NCBI RefSeq assembly: GCF_006716815.1
Contig: NZ_VFPS01000003.1
Span: forward strand, 124,001-188,000
Origin: Microbacterium lacticum
GTDB lineage: Bacteria > Actinomycetota > Actinomycetes > Actinomycetales > Microbacteriaceae
Reading direction: 5' to 3'
DNA: 64,000 nt
Positions within the stretch are counted from its first letter, which is position 1, and every line of letters begins with the position of its first letter. The notes beneath the pieces were generated by a model. The model saw only the letters and a list, made by a program, of their open reading frames with translations, made no database searches and had not been told where the DNA came from. Positions 52,489 to 61,353 of the stretch are shown in pieces. The position numbers and the translations under genes are program-made.

Positions 52489-53234
52489 CTTGACCTGCTT
52501 TCTCCTGGCCCGCTCAACACGAGCGGGTAAACGTTCGTTGCGGCGGTGGTCTCGCCCCGGTTGCCCTCGAACGCATGGACCTCCAGCGGGAACCCCACCT
52601 GATCGACCAGCAGGCCGACGAGGATCTGCGGATCGACGCGCCGCTCCTTGCTCATCCCGACCTTGCGGAGCGCGTCCTCGTGCTCCGCCTCGAAATACAG
52701 CGTGGTCACGTCATACATCACCACCTGCAGCGCCCCGGCCGCCGTCACCTTCCGCAGCGCCGCGTCCGCGAGCTGCGATCGCCAGTCCTCCTCGACGCAA
52801 CGCGCGAGGGTCCGCCAGATCGTGCGCAACGACGGCGACTTCACACCGATCTCCGCGAGCACCCGGATCGTGTCAGCCTTGCTGGTCGGCTCGATGATCC
52901 GCGCCAGCACGAGACGCTTGAAGCTGTCGGTCCCGACCGAGTCGAACCCGACCTCGCGGTAAGCGTGCTCGAGAACATCCCAGAGGACACGGGCCTGGGA
53001 GCCGACGATCTCCGGTGTCGCGGTCACCTTCTGCGGCGCGAGCCGGTCCAGATCGAACGCGAGCTGCCCGGCCTGGATCTTCGTGCGGGCGACCTCGAGG
53101 AGGAACTCGAGATCCTCGGGCGTGTGAGCGGAGCCGATGTGCTCGACGATCTTCTGCACGCCGTACTGCTTCGACGCGATCTGCACCGCTGTCGCGCCCG
53201 ACGCGGTGCGCACCTTCCGGATGAACAGGCCCAC
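52485..53234 (-). pseudogene. IS1634-family transposase, 5' part only
   Basis: From GTG 53234 about 235 residues match the start of IS1634-type transposases (MGLFIRKVRTASGATAVQIA, a middle helical region, VVMYDVTTLYFEAEHEDALRKVGMSKERRVDPQILVGLLVDQVGFPLEVHAFEGNRGETT). The first catalytic aspartate lies in MYDVTTLYFE. The protein then breaks into unrelated sequence near 52525; intact members are 550-600 residues. Inactive remnant. Confidence 0.75.
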
Positions 53235-53258
53235 GCAACACGAGTCTAGAACCCCGGT

Positions 53259-53315
53259 TTAGTGCGCCAGGCGGGCACTAAGGCAGCGCGAGATCCGCGG
53301 AAAATCAAGGATCTC
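53259..53315. repeat. Two small hairpins at the right edge of the island
   Basis: TTAGTGC (53259-53265) pairs with GCACTAA (53275-53281), and GAGATCC (53290-53296) with GGATCTC (53309-53315). The first may belong to the end of the IS1634 element. Beyond them GGATGCC reappears and core genes resume. Confidence 0.55.
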
Positions 53316-53433
53316 AGGCCGTCCGGGAACCAAGTCGAGCAAAGATGGCACGAGTCAGGTCTGAGGGTGTTTCGGGGCTGAGGACGCCGGGGTGGGATAC
53401 TCGGGAGCGCCAGAACGCGACAGAAAGGCCCCC

Positions 53434-55041
53434 GTGGGAACCGCCAGCTTCGAACCGACCGTGCACTACACCTCGAGCACCGTGGCGCAGATCCACGTCT
53501 CCGGTGAGATCGACGAGGTCTTCGCGTCGACCGAGGAGGGGCTGCGCGGCCGCGTCGTCGAGGCGATCCGCCTGCTGGCGGCCTCGGCCGGCGAGCCCGT
53601 GACCGCGATGGTCGTCGACGGCGAGGTGCGCTGGCCCCTGATCGTGCACCCCGACGGCAGCTTCATCGAGGCGACCGCGCTCGCCGAGACCGAAGACGGC
53701 GAGCCCGCCTCGGCCCCGCGCCCGCTCCGCACCGGCGAGGTGCCCGTGGTGACCGGTGGCCCGGCGCCCGAACCCGCCGCAGAGCCCGAGGGTGATCTCA
53801 CCGCAGATGTCGCCGGGTCGGACGAGACCCGCGATGAGGCGGCGGTGGTGATGGATGCCCCCGAGGCACCCGAGCCCGAAGCCGTCGCCGCCGAGGCGCC
53901 GGCGGCGCAGCTCGCGCAGGTTCCTGCCGTGCCCGCGCCCGAGGCGCCCGCCGTCGAGGCCCCCGCCGCCGGCACTCCCGGCGTCGAGACGCCCGTCCCC
54001 GAGGCATCCACCCCCGCCGCGCCCCTGCGCAGCACCACGCCGCGCACCGCGACGGCCCGCCGCGACACCGTCCGCGAGGGCGTGCGCCGCGACCCCGTGC
54101 AGCGGGCGACGCCGACCGTCGAGGACCTCCTCGGTTCGCGCGCCGACCGCGTGAAGCCGCGCGCCACGGAGGGCTGGCAGGGCGCGATCCGGCGGGCGAC
54201 CGGCGGCGCCGTCTCGCCGCGACCCGGCAAGGCAGAGCAGTCCCGCATCGACCGCGAGCGGCTCGTGCAGCGCCGGCTCGACGGTCCGCGCACGATCGTG
54301 ATCCTGAACCCCAAGGGCGGGGCGCACAAGACGACCTCGACGCTGCTGCTCGCGGCGACGTTCGGCACGCAGCGCGGCGGCGCGACCCTCGCGTGGGACA
54401 ACAACGAGACCCGTGGCACGCTCGGCTGGCGGGCGCAGAACGCGCCGCACCACCGCACCGCGGTCGACCTCCTCGAGCACCTCGACTCGTTCGCCGAGCC
54501 GAGCCAGGCGAGCCTCGCCGCGCTCGACACCTACGTGCGCACGCAGGTCGACGCGCGCTTCGATGTGCTCGCCTCCGATGAGGATGCCGCGGCGTCGTCG
54601 TCCATCGACGCGGCCGCCTTCGACCGGCTGCACGGTGTGCTCTCGCGGTACTACCGGCTGCTGATCGTCGACACCGGCAACAACATGCGCGCCTCGAACT
54701 GGGTCGCCGCGGTGTCGGCCGCCGACCAGCTCGTGATCGTCTCGACCGTGCGTGAGGACACCGCCGCCTCGGCGGCGTGGCTGCTCGACGGACTGCGCGA
54801 GAAGGGCTTCGACCAGAAGATCGCCGAGGCCGTCACGATCCTCGCGGCGCCCTCGGCCAAGCCCGACCGCAAGCTCGCGGAGCGCCTCGAGCGCCACTTC
54901 GCGCAGGTGACCGCCGACGTCGTGCACGTGCCCTTCGACGCCGCGCTCGTCGACGGCGGCCCGATCGACTTCGACGCGCTGTCGCCCGAGACGCGCGATG
55001 CCTGGCTCACGGTCGCGGCATCCATCGCCCAGCGCCTCTGA
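53434..55041 (+). CDS. ParA/MinD-like ATPase with long disordered N terminus
   Basis: The 535-residue protein has an N-terminal domain (1-85), a long Pro/Ala/Glu linker (about 85-235), and a C-terminal P-loop domain with the deviant Walker A NPKGGAHKTT (Lys294 region) of the ParA/MinD superfamily, then LLIVDTGNNM as Walker B-like. Actinomycete relatives occur with surface-secretion or polarity systems. It may position a complex at the membrane or pole; target unknown. GTG 53434 follows AGAAAGG. Confidence 0.8.
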   Translation: MGTASFEPTVHYTSSTVAQIHVSGEIDEVFASTEEGLRGRVVEAIRLLAASAGEPVTAMVVDGEVRWPLIVHPDGSFIEATALAETEDGEPASAPRPLRTGEVPVVTGGPAPEPAAEPEGDLTADVAGSDETRDEAAVVMDAPEAPEPEAVAAEAPAAQLAQVPAVPAPEAPAVEAPAAGTPGVETPVPEASTPAAPLRSTTPRTATARRDTVREGVRRDPVQRATPTVEDLLGSRADRVKPRATEGWQGAIRRATGGAVSPRPGKAEQSRIDRERLVQRRLDGPRTIVILNPKGGAHKTTSTLLLAATFGTQRGGATLAWDNNETRGTLGWRAQNAPHHRTAVDLLEHLDSFAEPSQASLAALDTYVRTQVDARFDVLASDEDAAASSSIDAAAFDRLHGVLSRYYRLLIVDTGNNMRASNWVAAVSAADQLVIVSTVREDTAASAAWLLDGLREKGFDQKIAEAVTILAAPSAKPDRKLAERLERHFAQVTADVVHVPFDAALVDGGPIDFDALSPETRDAWLTVAASIAQRL

Positions 55042-55070
55042 CGGGCGCGCCCGGCGCCCGGCCGCGCGCG

Positions 55071-55988
55071 TCAGGTGCGGATGACGATGTTCTCGGACTC
55101 TTCGCCCGCGAGCAGGTGGTCGATCTGACGGCGGACGAGCGCGGCGATCCGCGGGTGCATGGCGCTCGAGGCGCCGCCGACGTGCGGCGAGATCAGCACG
55201 CCCGGCGATGACCAGAGCGGATGCCCCGCCGGCAGCGGCTCCGGGTCGGTGACGTCCAGCGCCGCACGGATGCGGCCGGCCGCGGTGTGCCGCACGAGTG
55301 CGTCGGTGTCGATGAGCGGGCCGCGCCCGACGTTGACGACGAGGGCGCCGTCGGGAAGTGCGGCGAGCTCGGCCTCGCCGATGATGTGCCGCGTGGCATC
55401 CCCGCCGGGGAGGGTGAGGATCACGATCTCGGCGCTCGGCAGCAGCTCCGCCAGCTCGTCGATGCCGTGCACGGACACGCCGTCCTCGACGCGCGCGTGC
55501 GAGGCGACGGGCACGAGGTCGACCTCGAACGGGGCGAGCCGGCGGGCGACGGCCTTGCCCACGCCGCCGTAGCCGAGCAGCAGCACGCGCCGGTCGGCGA
55601 GGCTCTGCGCGTAGGTCGGCGCCCAGCGTCCCGCGGCGGTGTCGCGGGCGAAGTCGTCGAGGTGCCGCTGCACCGCGAGGGTGAGGCCGACGGCGAGCTC
55701 GGCGGTCGAGGTCTCGTGCACGGTGGCGGCGTTGGCGAACACGACGCCGGGCGGCAGCTTCGCCTCGATGCCCTCGTATCCGATCGACTCGCCCTGCACG
55801 AGCCGGGTCTCGACGCCGGCGAGGTGCCCGAACCCGCTCGTGCCGGACATGTACGGCGGCACGACGATGTCGAGGTGCGCGCGCGGCGCCGGGGCATCCA
55901 TCTCCCACACGATCACCTCGACGCCGTCGGGGAGCGGTTCGAGGTCGCGGGCGAGCTCGGCGGTGGGCACGGAGACGGCGAGGGTCAT
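55071..55988 (-). CDS. NAD-dependent D-2-hydroxyacid dehydrogenase family protein
   Basis: The 305-residue protein has the split catalytic and NAD domains of this family. LLLGYGGVGKAVARRLAPFE is the GxGxxG site (about 142-161), NVGRGPLIDTDALV carries the arginine region, and ISPHVGGASSAMHPR has the catalytic histidine. The catalytic domain is short. Substrate unknown (glyoxylate/hydroxypyruvate or a phosphoglycerate-like acid). TACGGT lies 7 bases before ATG 55988 (leaderless). Confidence 0.87.
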   Translation of the reverse strand: MTLAVSVPTAELARDLEPLPDGVEVIVWEMDAPAPRAHLDIVVPPYMSGTSGFGHLAGVETRLVQGESIGYEGIEAKLPPGVVFANAATVHETSTAELAVGLTLAVQRHLDDFARDTAAGRWAPTYAQSLADRRVLLLGYGGVGKAVARRLAPFEVDLVPVASHARVEDGVSVHGIDELAELLPSAEIVILTLPGGDATRHIIGEAELAALPDGALVVNVGRGPLIDTDALVRHTAAGRIRAALDVTDPEPLPAGHPLWSSPGVLISPHVGGASSAMHPRIAALVRRQIDHLLAGEESENIVIRT

Positions 55989-56046
55989 GCTCTCGACCGT
56001 ACCCGCCCGGCCAGTGCGGGGCTCGGTCCCGCACCCCTGCGCCCCT

Positions 56047-56109
56047 GCGGAGATCTGCACAACTGCGGATGCCTGTGCGTGAGGGATCCGCAGAACGGCA
56101 GATCTCCGC
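56047..56109. repeat. Nested intergenic palindrome
   Basis: Outer arms GCGGAGATCTGC (56047-56058) and GCAGATCTCCGC (56098-56109) are perfect complements; inner arms GCGGAT (56065-56070) and ATCCGC (56086-56091) also pair; the internal loops are 6 bases on each side. GGATGCC starts within the inner arm. It lies between the dehydrogenase promoter and the purQ terminus. Confidence 0.75.
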
Positions 56110-56145
56110 GGTTGCGCGGTCCCGCGTTACGCGAGAGGCCGCGGG

Positions 56146-56850
56146 TCAGGCCGCGGCGGCGAGCGACGCGATCGCGGAGGTGAAGAAGGCCAGGCCGTCG
56201 ACGCCCGAGCGCATGGCGGCGGGGGTGTTCGGGCCGAAACCGGGCTCGACGGCGTGCTCAGGGTGCGGCATGAGGCCGACCACGTTGCCGCGCGCGTTCG
56301 TGAGACCGGCGATGTCGTCGAGCGAGCCGTTCGGGTTGACGCCGACGTAGCGGAAGGCCACGAGCCCGTCGCCCTCGATGCGGGCGAGCGTCTCGGCCGA
56401 GCAGATGTAGCCGCCGTCGGCGTTCTTCAGCGGGATCGTGATCTCCTGCCCGGGCGTGAACTGCGAGGTCCAGGCGGTCGACGCGTTCTCGACGCGCAGC
56501 CGCTGGTCGCGGCGGATGAACTGCTGGTGGGCGTTGCGGATCAGCCCACCGGGCAGCAGGTGCGCCTCGACGAGCATCTGGAAGCCGTTGCAGATGCCGA
56601 GGACGGGCATGCCCTTGTGCGCGGCATCCTTCACCTCGGTCATGATCGGCGCGAGCGCGGCGATCGCGCCGGCGCGCAGGTAGTCGCCGTAGCTGAACCC
56701 GCCCGGCAGCACGAGGGCATCGACCCCTTCGAGGTCGTGCGCGCCGTGCCAGAGGGCGACCGGCTCGGCTCCGGCGAGGCGGATCGCGCGGCGGGCGTCG
56801 CCGTCGTCGAGCGACCCGGGGAAGGTGATGACCCCGATCCGGGCGGTCAC
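56146..56850 (-). CDS. purQ: Phosphoribosylformylglycinamidine synthase subunit PurQ
   Basis: The 234-residue glutamine amidotransferase supplies ammonia to the FGAM synthase of purine synthesis. The nucleophile Cys87 lies in [11 protein letters not shown], and the His-x-Glu pair in [10 protein letters not shown]. Length is normal. GTG 56850 overlaps the purS stop by 4 bases (GTGA), coupling translation. The large subunit purL is not in the window. Confidence 0.96.
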   Translation of the reverse strand: MTARIGVITFPGSLDDGDARRAIRLAGAEPVALWHGAHDLEGVDALVLPGGFSYGDYLRAGAIAALAPIMTEVKDAAHKGMPVLGICNGFQMLVEAHLLPGGLIRNAHQQFIRRDQRLRVENASTAWTSQFTPGQEITIPLKNADGGYICSAETLARIEGDGLVAFRYVGVNPNGSLDDIAGLTNARGNVVGLMPHPEHAVEPGFGPNTPAAMRSGVDGLAFFTSAIASLAAAA

Positions 56851-57140
56851 CGCGCGGCCCCGCTGGATGCCTCGGAGGAGGCCTCGCCGGCGGCCTCGTC
56901 CGCGACCTCGATGCCGACGACGTCCTCGATCACGGCGTTGGAGAGGATCTCCTCGGCGATGGTCTTCACCGCGGCGAGGGTCTCGTCGGAGGCATCCGCC
57001 ACCGTCAGCTCGAACCGCTTGCCGATGCGGACACCCTCGAACCCGTCGTATCCGAGCCGGGCGAGCGCCCCGGCGACGGCCTTTCCCTGCGGATCGAGCA
57101 GCTCGGCCTTGGGCATGACGTCGACGACGATGGTGGGCAT
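56847..57140 (-). CDS. purS: Phosphoribosylformylglycinamidine synthase subunit PurS
   Basis: The 97-residue small subunit links PurQ and PurL in the FGAM synthase complex. [21 protein letters not shown] and [21 protein letters not shown] are conserved; the last 20 residues are Glu/Ala/Ser-rich. Start ATG 57140 lies about 80 bases from the CelR-type operators of the divergent beta-glucoside locus. Confidence 0.95.
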   Translation of the reverse strand: MPTIVVDVMPKAELLDPQGKAVAGALARLGYDGFEGVRIGKRFELTVADASDETLAAVKTIAEEILSNAVIEDVVGIEVADEAAGEASSEASSGAAR

Positions 57141-57220
57141 TCGAGGCTCCAGGAGTCGCGGGATGAGGGTGCGGCCAGTCTATCCGCCTCGGCCTGTGAC
57201 CGAATCGTGACCACCTGTCA

Positions 57221-57289
57221 TGGGAGCGCTCCCTTGCCATTTTGGGAGCGATCCCATAGCGTGTTGGTCATCTGGTGAGAGCGCTCCCA
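57221..57289 (+). promoter_or_regulatory. Three phased CelR/CebR-type operators
   Basis: TGGGAGCGCTCCC (57221-57233), TGGGAGCGATCCCA (57243-57256) and TGAGAGCGCTCCCA (57276-57289) match the cellobiose-repressor consensus TGGGAGCGCTCCCA known in Thermobifida and Streptomyces. Centre-to-centre distances are 22 and 33 bases, two and three helical turns, so three LacI-family dimers could bind on one face. The regulator gene is the last gene of this locus. Confidence 0.85.
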
Positions 57290-57291
57290 AA

Positions 57292-58035
57292 CCGCTGGAC
57301 GAACAGCGGCAGGCGCCACCGCCGGACGAAGCACTCTCGCACCCACACACGGGCGGCAACTTCTTCTCCAACGCGGCGAAGGTGATCAACGACCCGGCGG
57401 TGAACTTCTGGGTCGCCCTGTGGAACTCGATCATCAGCTCGGGTCTCATCGCGCTGTCGGTCGTGTTCTTCTCCACCCTCGCCGGGTGGGCGTTCGCGAA
57501 GCTGAAGTTCCGCGGATCGAGCTGGCTGCTCGTGTTCGTCATCGCGACCATGGCGGTGCCCACGCAGCTCGGCGTCGTGCCGCTGTACATCCTCTTCAGC
57601 GACCTCGGCTGGACCGGCCAGCTCGGCGCGATCATCGTGCCCGCCCTGGTCAGCGCGTTCGGCGTGTTCTGGATGACCCAGTACCTGCGCCAGGCGGTGC
57701 CCGACGAGCTCATCGAGGCCGCGCGCGTCGACGGGGCGACCTCGTTCCGCACCTTCCTCACGGTGGGGCTGCCCGCCGCGCGGCCCGCCGCCGCGATGCT
57801 GGCGCTGTTCACCTTCGTGTCGGCGTGGAACAACTTCTTCTGGCCGTTCATCGTGCTCGACCGGCAGAACCCGACGCTCCCCGTCGCGCTGTCGCTCCTC
57901 CAGTCGAACTACTTCGTCGACTACTCGATCGTGCTCGCCGGCGTGCTGCTGGCGACGATCCCGCTGCTGATCCTGTTCGTCTTCGCCGGCCGCCAGCTGG
58001 TCAGTGGCATCATGCAAGGTGCGGTCAAGGGCTGA
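57292..58035 (+). pseudogene. Carbohydrate ABC transporter permease (MalG-type), 5'-truncated
   Basis: From about TGGNFFSNAAKVI (residue 1 near 57350) the text is a MalG-type permease: helices near SIISSGLIALSVVFFSTLAG, LLVFVIATMAVPTQLG, the EAARVDGATSFRTFLTVGLPAARP loop that docks the ATPase, and three later helices. The first helix and about 60 residues are missing, and the open frame runs back into the operators with no normal start. The binding-protein and first permease genes expected upstream are absent. Import through this system is therefore unlikely unless copies exist elsewhere. Confidence 0.8.
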
Positions 58036-58062
58036 CGCCCGACCGCTCCCGGAAGGACCATC

Positions 58063-59577
58063 ATGAGTGAGAACCCCCGCGCCTTCGCGCCCGGATTCCT
58101 GTTCGGCGCCGCCACCGCGGCCTACCAGATCGAGGGCGCCGCCTTCGAAGACGGGCGCACCGCCTCGATCTGGGACACGTTCAGCCGCGAGCCCGGCGCC
58201 GTGCTCCACGGCGACAACGGCGACGTGGCGTGCGACCACTACCACCACTACCCGGCCGACGTCGCGCTGATGAAGGAGCTCGGGCTCGACACCTACCGCT
58301 TCTCGGTGTCGTGGGCGCGCGTGCGCCCCGACGGCGGGGCCGTCAACCAGAAGGGCCTCGACTTCTACAAGCGGCTCGTCGACGAGCTGCGCGCGGCGGA
58401 CATCCTGCCCTGGCTGACCCTGTACCACTGGGATCTGCCGCAGGCGATCGAGGACCGCGGCGGCTGGACGGTGCGCTCCACCGCCGAGCAGTTCACCGAG
58501 TACGCCCTGTCGGTGCACGACGCGCTCGGCGACCGCGTGCAGAACTGGACGACCCTCAACGAGCCGTGGTGCTCGTCGTTCCTGAGCTACACCGCCGGCA
58601 TCCACGCCCCCGGACGCACGAGCGTCACCGACGGCGTGCTCGCCGCCCACCACCTGCTGCTCGGCCACGGGCAGACGGTGGGCGAACTGCGCGCGCGCGA
58701 CGCGTCGCTCGATCTCGGCATCACCCTGAACCTCACGGTCGCCGAGCCCGTCGACCCCGCCGTTCCGGGCGACGTCGACGCCGCCCGCCGCATCGACGGT
58801 CAGTTCAACCGCTGGTTCCTCGACCCGATCTTCCGCGGCGCCTACCCGACCGACATCGTCGAAGACATCCGCGCCGTCTCGCCCGCCGCGATCGCCGCTC
58901 TCGACGAGGCGACCCTCCCCGGCGACCTCGAGGCCATCGCCACGCCGCTCGATGCGCTCGGCGTTAACTACTACCACGGGGAGTTCGTCGGCGGATCACC
59001 CGACCCGCACGCGCCCGCCTCGGGCGACGCGCCCACGACGCGCGAGATCACCTCGCCGTTCCCCTCGCACGAGCGGATCTTCTGGCACGACCGGGGTCTG
59101 CCGCGCACCAACATGAACTGGGAGGTCGACCCCGCCGGCCTCACCACGCTGCTCGAGCGGGTGTGGCGCGAGTACGCGCAGCCCGCCGGCACCGTGCTGT
59201 ACGTCACCGAGAACGGCGCGTCGTACGACGATGTGGTGGATGCCTCGGGATCGGATGCTGCCGACGGGTCGGGCGCCGCGGCGCGGCGCGTGCACGACGT
59301 CGAGCGCACCGTGTTCCTGCGGGCGCACCTCGGCGCGATCCGCGACGCGCAGGACGCCGGCGTCGACGTGCGCGGCTACTTCTACTGGTCGCTCATGGAC
59401 AACTTCGAGTGGGCGTGGGGTTACGGCAAGCGGTTCGGCATCGTGCACGTCGACTACGACACCCAGGAGCGGACGCTGAAGGACAGCGCGCTGGAGTATC
59501 GTCGGGTGATCGCCGCGCGCGCCATCGATGTGGCCCCGGCATCCCCCGTCGGCGAAGCCGCCGCCGCTCAGAGATAG
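58063..59577 (+). CDS. GH1 beta-glucosidase
   Basis: The 504-residue enzyme is glycoside hydrolase family 1. Acid/base Glu167 lies in TTLNEPW and nucleophile Glu383 in YVTENGASYDD; FLFGAATAAYQIEGA and DNFEWAWGYGKRFGIVHVDY are also family signatures. No signal peptide, so it acts in the cytoplasm on imported cellobiose or other beta-glucosides. A Ser/Asp/Gly/Ala insert follows the nucleophile. GGAAGGACC precedes ATG 58063. Control by the three upstream operators is expected. Confidence 0.94.
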   Translation: MSENPRAFAPGFLFGAATAAYQIEGAAFEDGRTASIWDTFSREPGAVLHGDNGDVACDHYHHYPADVALMKELGLDTYRFSVSWARVRPDGGAVNQKGLDFYKRLVDELRAADILPWLTLYHWDLPQAIEDRGGWTVRSTAEQFTEYALSVHDALGDRVQNWTTLNEPWCSSFLSYTAGIHAPGRTSVTDGVLAAHHLLLGHGQTVGELRARDASLDLGITLNLTVAEPVDPAVPGDVDAARRIDGQFNRWFLDPIFRGAYPTDIVEDIRAVSPAAIAALDEATLPGDLEAIATPLDALGVNYYHGEFVGGSPDPHAPASGDAPTTREITSPFPSHERIFWHDRGLPRTNMNWEVDPAGLTTLLERVWREYAQPAGTVLYVTENGASYDDVVDASGSDAADGSGAAARRVHDVERTVFLRAHLGAIRDAQDAGVDVRGYFYWSLMDNFEWAWGYGKRFGIVHVDYDTQERTLKDSALEYRRVIAARAIDVAPASPVGEAAAAQR

Positions 59578-59587
59578 GCCTGCCTAC

Positions 59588-60601
59588 GTGACCATCGAGA
59601 CGCCGCGTGCGGCAGCGACGATCGAAGAGGTCGCGGCGGCCGCCGGAGTGTCGCGCTCGACGGTGTCGCGGGTCGTGAACGGGTCGACGGCGGTCAGCCC
59701 GGCTGCGCTCGAGGCCGTGCAGCGGGCGATCGCCGAGCTCAGCTACGTGCCCAACCGGGCGGCGCGTTCGCTCGCCTCGCGGGCGACGATGGCGATCGCG
59801 CTGGTCGTGCCCGAAGACACCACCCGGTTCTTCGGCGATCCGTTTTTCGCGGCGGTGGTCTCGGGCATCAACGCGCGGCTCAGCCGGTCGGACTACGTGC
59901 TGAACCTCATCATCGCGAGCGACGATCCCCGCGACAAGACGGCGGCGTATGTGCGCAGCGGCGCGGTCGACGGGGCGATCGTCGTGTCGCACCACACGAG
60001 TGACACTTTCATCGACCGCATCGCCACGTCGGTGCCGGTGGTCTACGGCGGTCGGCCCGCGCGGGCGCGCGAGAACGACTACTACGTCGACGTCGACAAC
60101 ACCGCCGGGGCTTACGACGCGACGAAGTACCTGATCGACAAGGGTTTCCGGCGGATCGCGCACATCTCTGGACCGGTCTCGATGCCCGCCGGGATCGACC
60201 GTCTCGCCGGGTTCCGCTCGGCCCTCGCCGACGCCGGCATGGTGCCCGTCGCCGTCGAGGACGGCAACTTCACCGCCGACGGCGGGTCGGCGGCGATGGC
60301 GCGGATTCTCGAGTCCGCGGCCTCCTTCGACGCGCTCTTCATCGCGAGCGACCTCATGGCGCGCGGCGCTCTGGCCGTGCTCGGCCGGGCGGGCATCCGC
60401 GTGCCCACCGACGTCGCGATCATCGGGTTCTACGATTCGCCGGTCGCCACGGCGGTGCAGCCGAACCTCACGACCGTGCGCCAGCCCTCGCACCAGCAGG
60501 GCCAGCAGATGGCCGAGGTGCTGCTGCGGCTGCTCGCCGGAGGCACGCCCGAGCACGTGACCGTGCTCGACACCGAGCTCGTGGTGCGCGCCTCGGCCTG
60601 A
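59588..60601 (+). CDS. LacI-family repressor, CelR/CebR type
   Basis: The 337-residue protein has the N-terminal LacI helix-turn-helix and hinge (ATIEEVAAAAGVSRSTVSRVVNGS and YVPNRAARSLASR) and a periplasmic-binding-protein-like sensor domain. It is the natural ligand of the TGGGAGCGCTCCCA operators 2.3 kb upstream; cellobiose or a related beta-glucoside should relieve repression. GTG 59588 lies 11 bases after the glucosidase stop, with AGATAGG just before it. Confidence 0.9.
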   Translation: MTIETPRAAATIEEVAAAAGVSRSTVSRVVNGSTAVSPAALEAVQRAIAELSYVPNRAARSLASRATMAIALVVPEDTTRFFGDPFFAAVVSGINARLSRSDYVLNLIIASDDPRDKTAAYVRSGAVDGAIVVSHHTSDTFIDRIATSVPVVYGGRPARARENDYYVDVDNTAGAYDATKYLIDKGFRRIAHISGPVSMPAGIDRLAGFRSALADAGMVPVAVEDGNFTADGGSAAMARILESAASFDALFIASDLMARGALAVLGRAGIRVPTDVAIIGFYDSPVATAVQPNLTTVRQPSHQQGQQMAEVLLRLLAGGTPEHVTVLDTELVVRASA

Positions 60602-60645
60602 GGGGCGGGGCGGGCTGGGAGGGCGCGCGGCGCGGACTGTTCGCC

Positions 60646-60729
60646 ATTCAGTCTCCCGGGGCGGGTGTTACGGAACGTTCCGCGGAAACACGCGGTTCGT
60701 GCGGCGCGCCGCGGCCGCGGAGACTGAAT
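60646..60729. repeat. Intergenic palindrome
   Basis: ATTCAGTCTCC (60646-60656) and GGAGACTGAAT (60719-60729) are perfect complements. Inside lie GTGTT/AACAC arms and the self-complementary GGAACGTTCC (about 60672-60681). It lies between the convergent LacI gene and the VOC gene. Confidence 0.65.
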
Positions 60730-60765
60730 TGTGCACGGGTTCCGCCCGGAACCGACCCGGATGCC

Positions 60766-61194
60766 TCAGGCGAGGGCCGCGCGCAGCTCGTTGTTCCAGG
60801 GGTCGACGAACGTCACGGCGCGGCCGTCGTCGCGCACGGCGACGCCGTGGTCGCGGAGGCGCTCGGTGAGGGCGCCGAGGCCATCGGCATCCGGCAGCGC
60901 CAGTTCGACGCGACCGAGGCCGAGCGCGGGCATCCGCGGCCCCGCACCGCGGGAGTTCCAGACGTTCATCGCCATGTGATGGTGGTAGCCGCCGGCGCTG
61001 ACGAACAGGGCCGATCCGGGCATGGAGGCCGTGGTCTCGAACCCGAGCGCGTCGACGTAGAACGCGCGGGCGGTGGCCACGTCGCCGACCGACAGGTGCA
61101 CGTGGGCGATCGCCGCGGCGTCGCCGGCCGTCGCGCCGTCGGCGGCCGCTTCGCTGAGGTGCCGGCGGCCGGCTCCCGCTACAGAAACCAGCAT
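60766..61194 (-). CDS. VOC-family protein, probably N-terminally truncated
   Basis: The readable protein (about 142 residues from ATG 61194) is a single VOC domain: AIAHVHLSVGDVATARAFYVDALGFE, HHHMAMNVWNSRG and the metal-region ending VTFVDPWNNELRA. It matches the second half of two-domain CatE-like dioxygenases, with the linker segment RHLSEAAADGATAGD just before; the first domain is missing. The ATG falls inside an inverted repeat and may not be a natural start. Confidence 0.6.
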   Translation of the reverse strand: MLVSVAGAGRRHLSEAAADGATAGDAAAIAHVHLSVGDVATARAFYVDALGFETTASMPGSALFVSAGGYHHHMAMNVWNSRGAGPRMPALGLGRVELALPDADGLGALTERLRDHGVAVRDDGRAVTFVDPWNNELRAALA

Positions 61195-61228
61195 CCGCGC
61201 TAGAAGAATCCTGTCGCGGATGCTGGTT
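61186..61228. repeat. Inverted repeat at the truncated VOC start
   Basis: AACCAGCATCCGCG (61186-61199) and CGCGGATGCTGGTT (61215-61228) are perfect 14-base complements around a 15-base spacer. The break in the VOC gene coincides with this palindrome. Confidence 0.75.
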
Positions 61229-61297
61229 GTTGTCGCGCCTCCGGCGAGGGGCCGCGGAGTCGCAGCAAGGTCGGGTCCCACGGTGCATCTGACCCAG

Positions 61298-61336
61298 GGA
61301 TGCCTCGCGCGCGAGCGGCTCGCGCGCGAGGCATCC
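61298..61336 (-). terminator. Terminator of the NCS2 permease gene
   Basis: GGATGCCTCGCGCGCGAG (61298-61315) and its exact complement (61319-61336) form an 18-bp stem with a 3-base loop, 17 bases past the permease stop. Each arm starts or ends with GGATGCC/GGCATCC, as in the hup terminator. Confidence 0.8.
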
Positions 61337-61353
61337 GGGTCGGTTCTGGCGGG

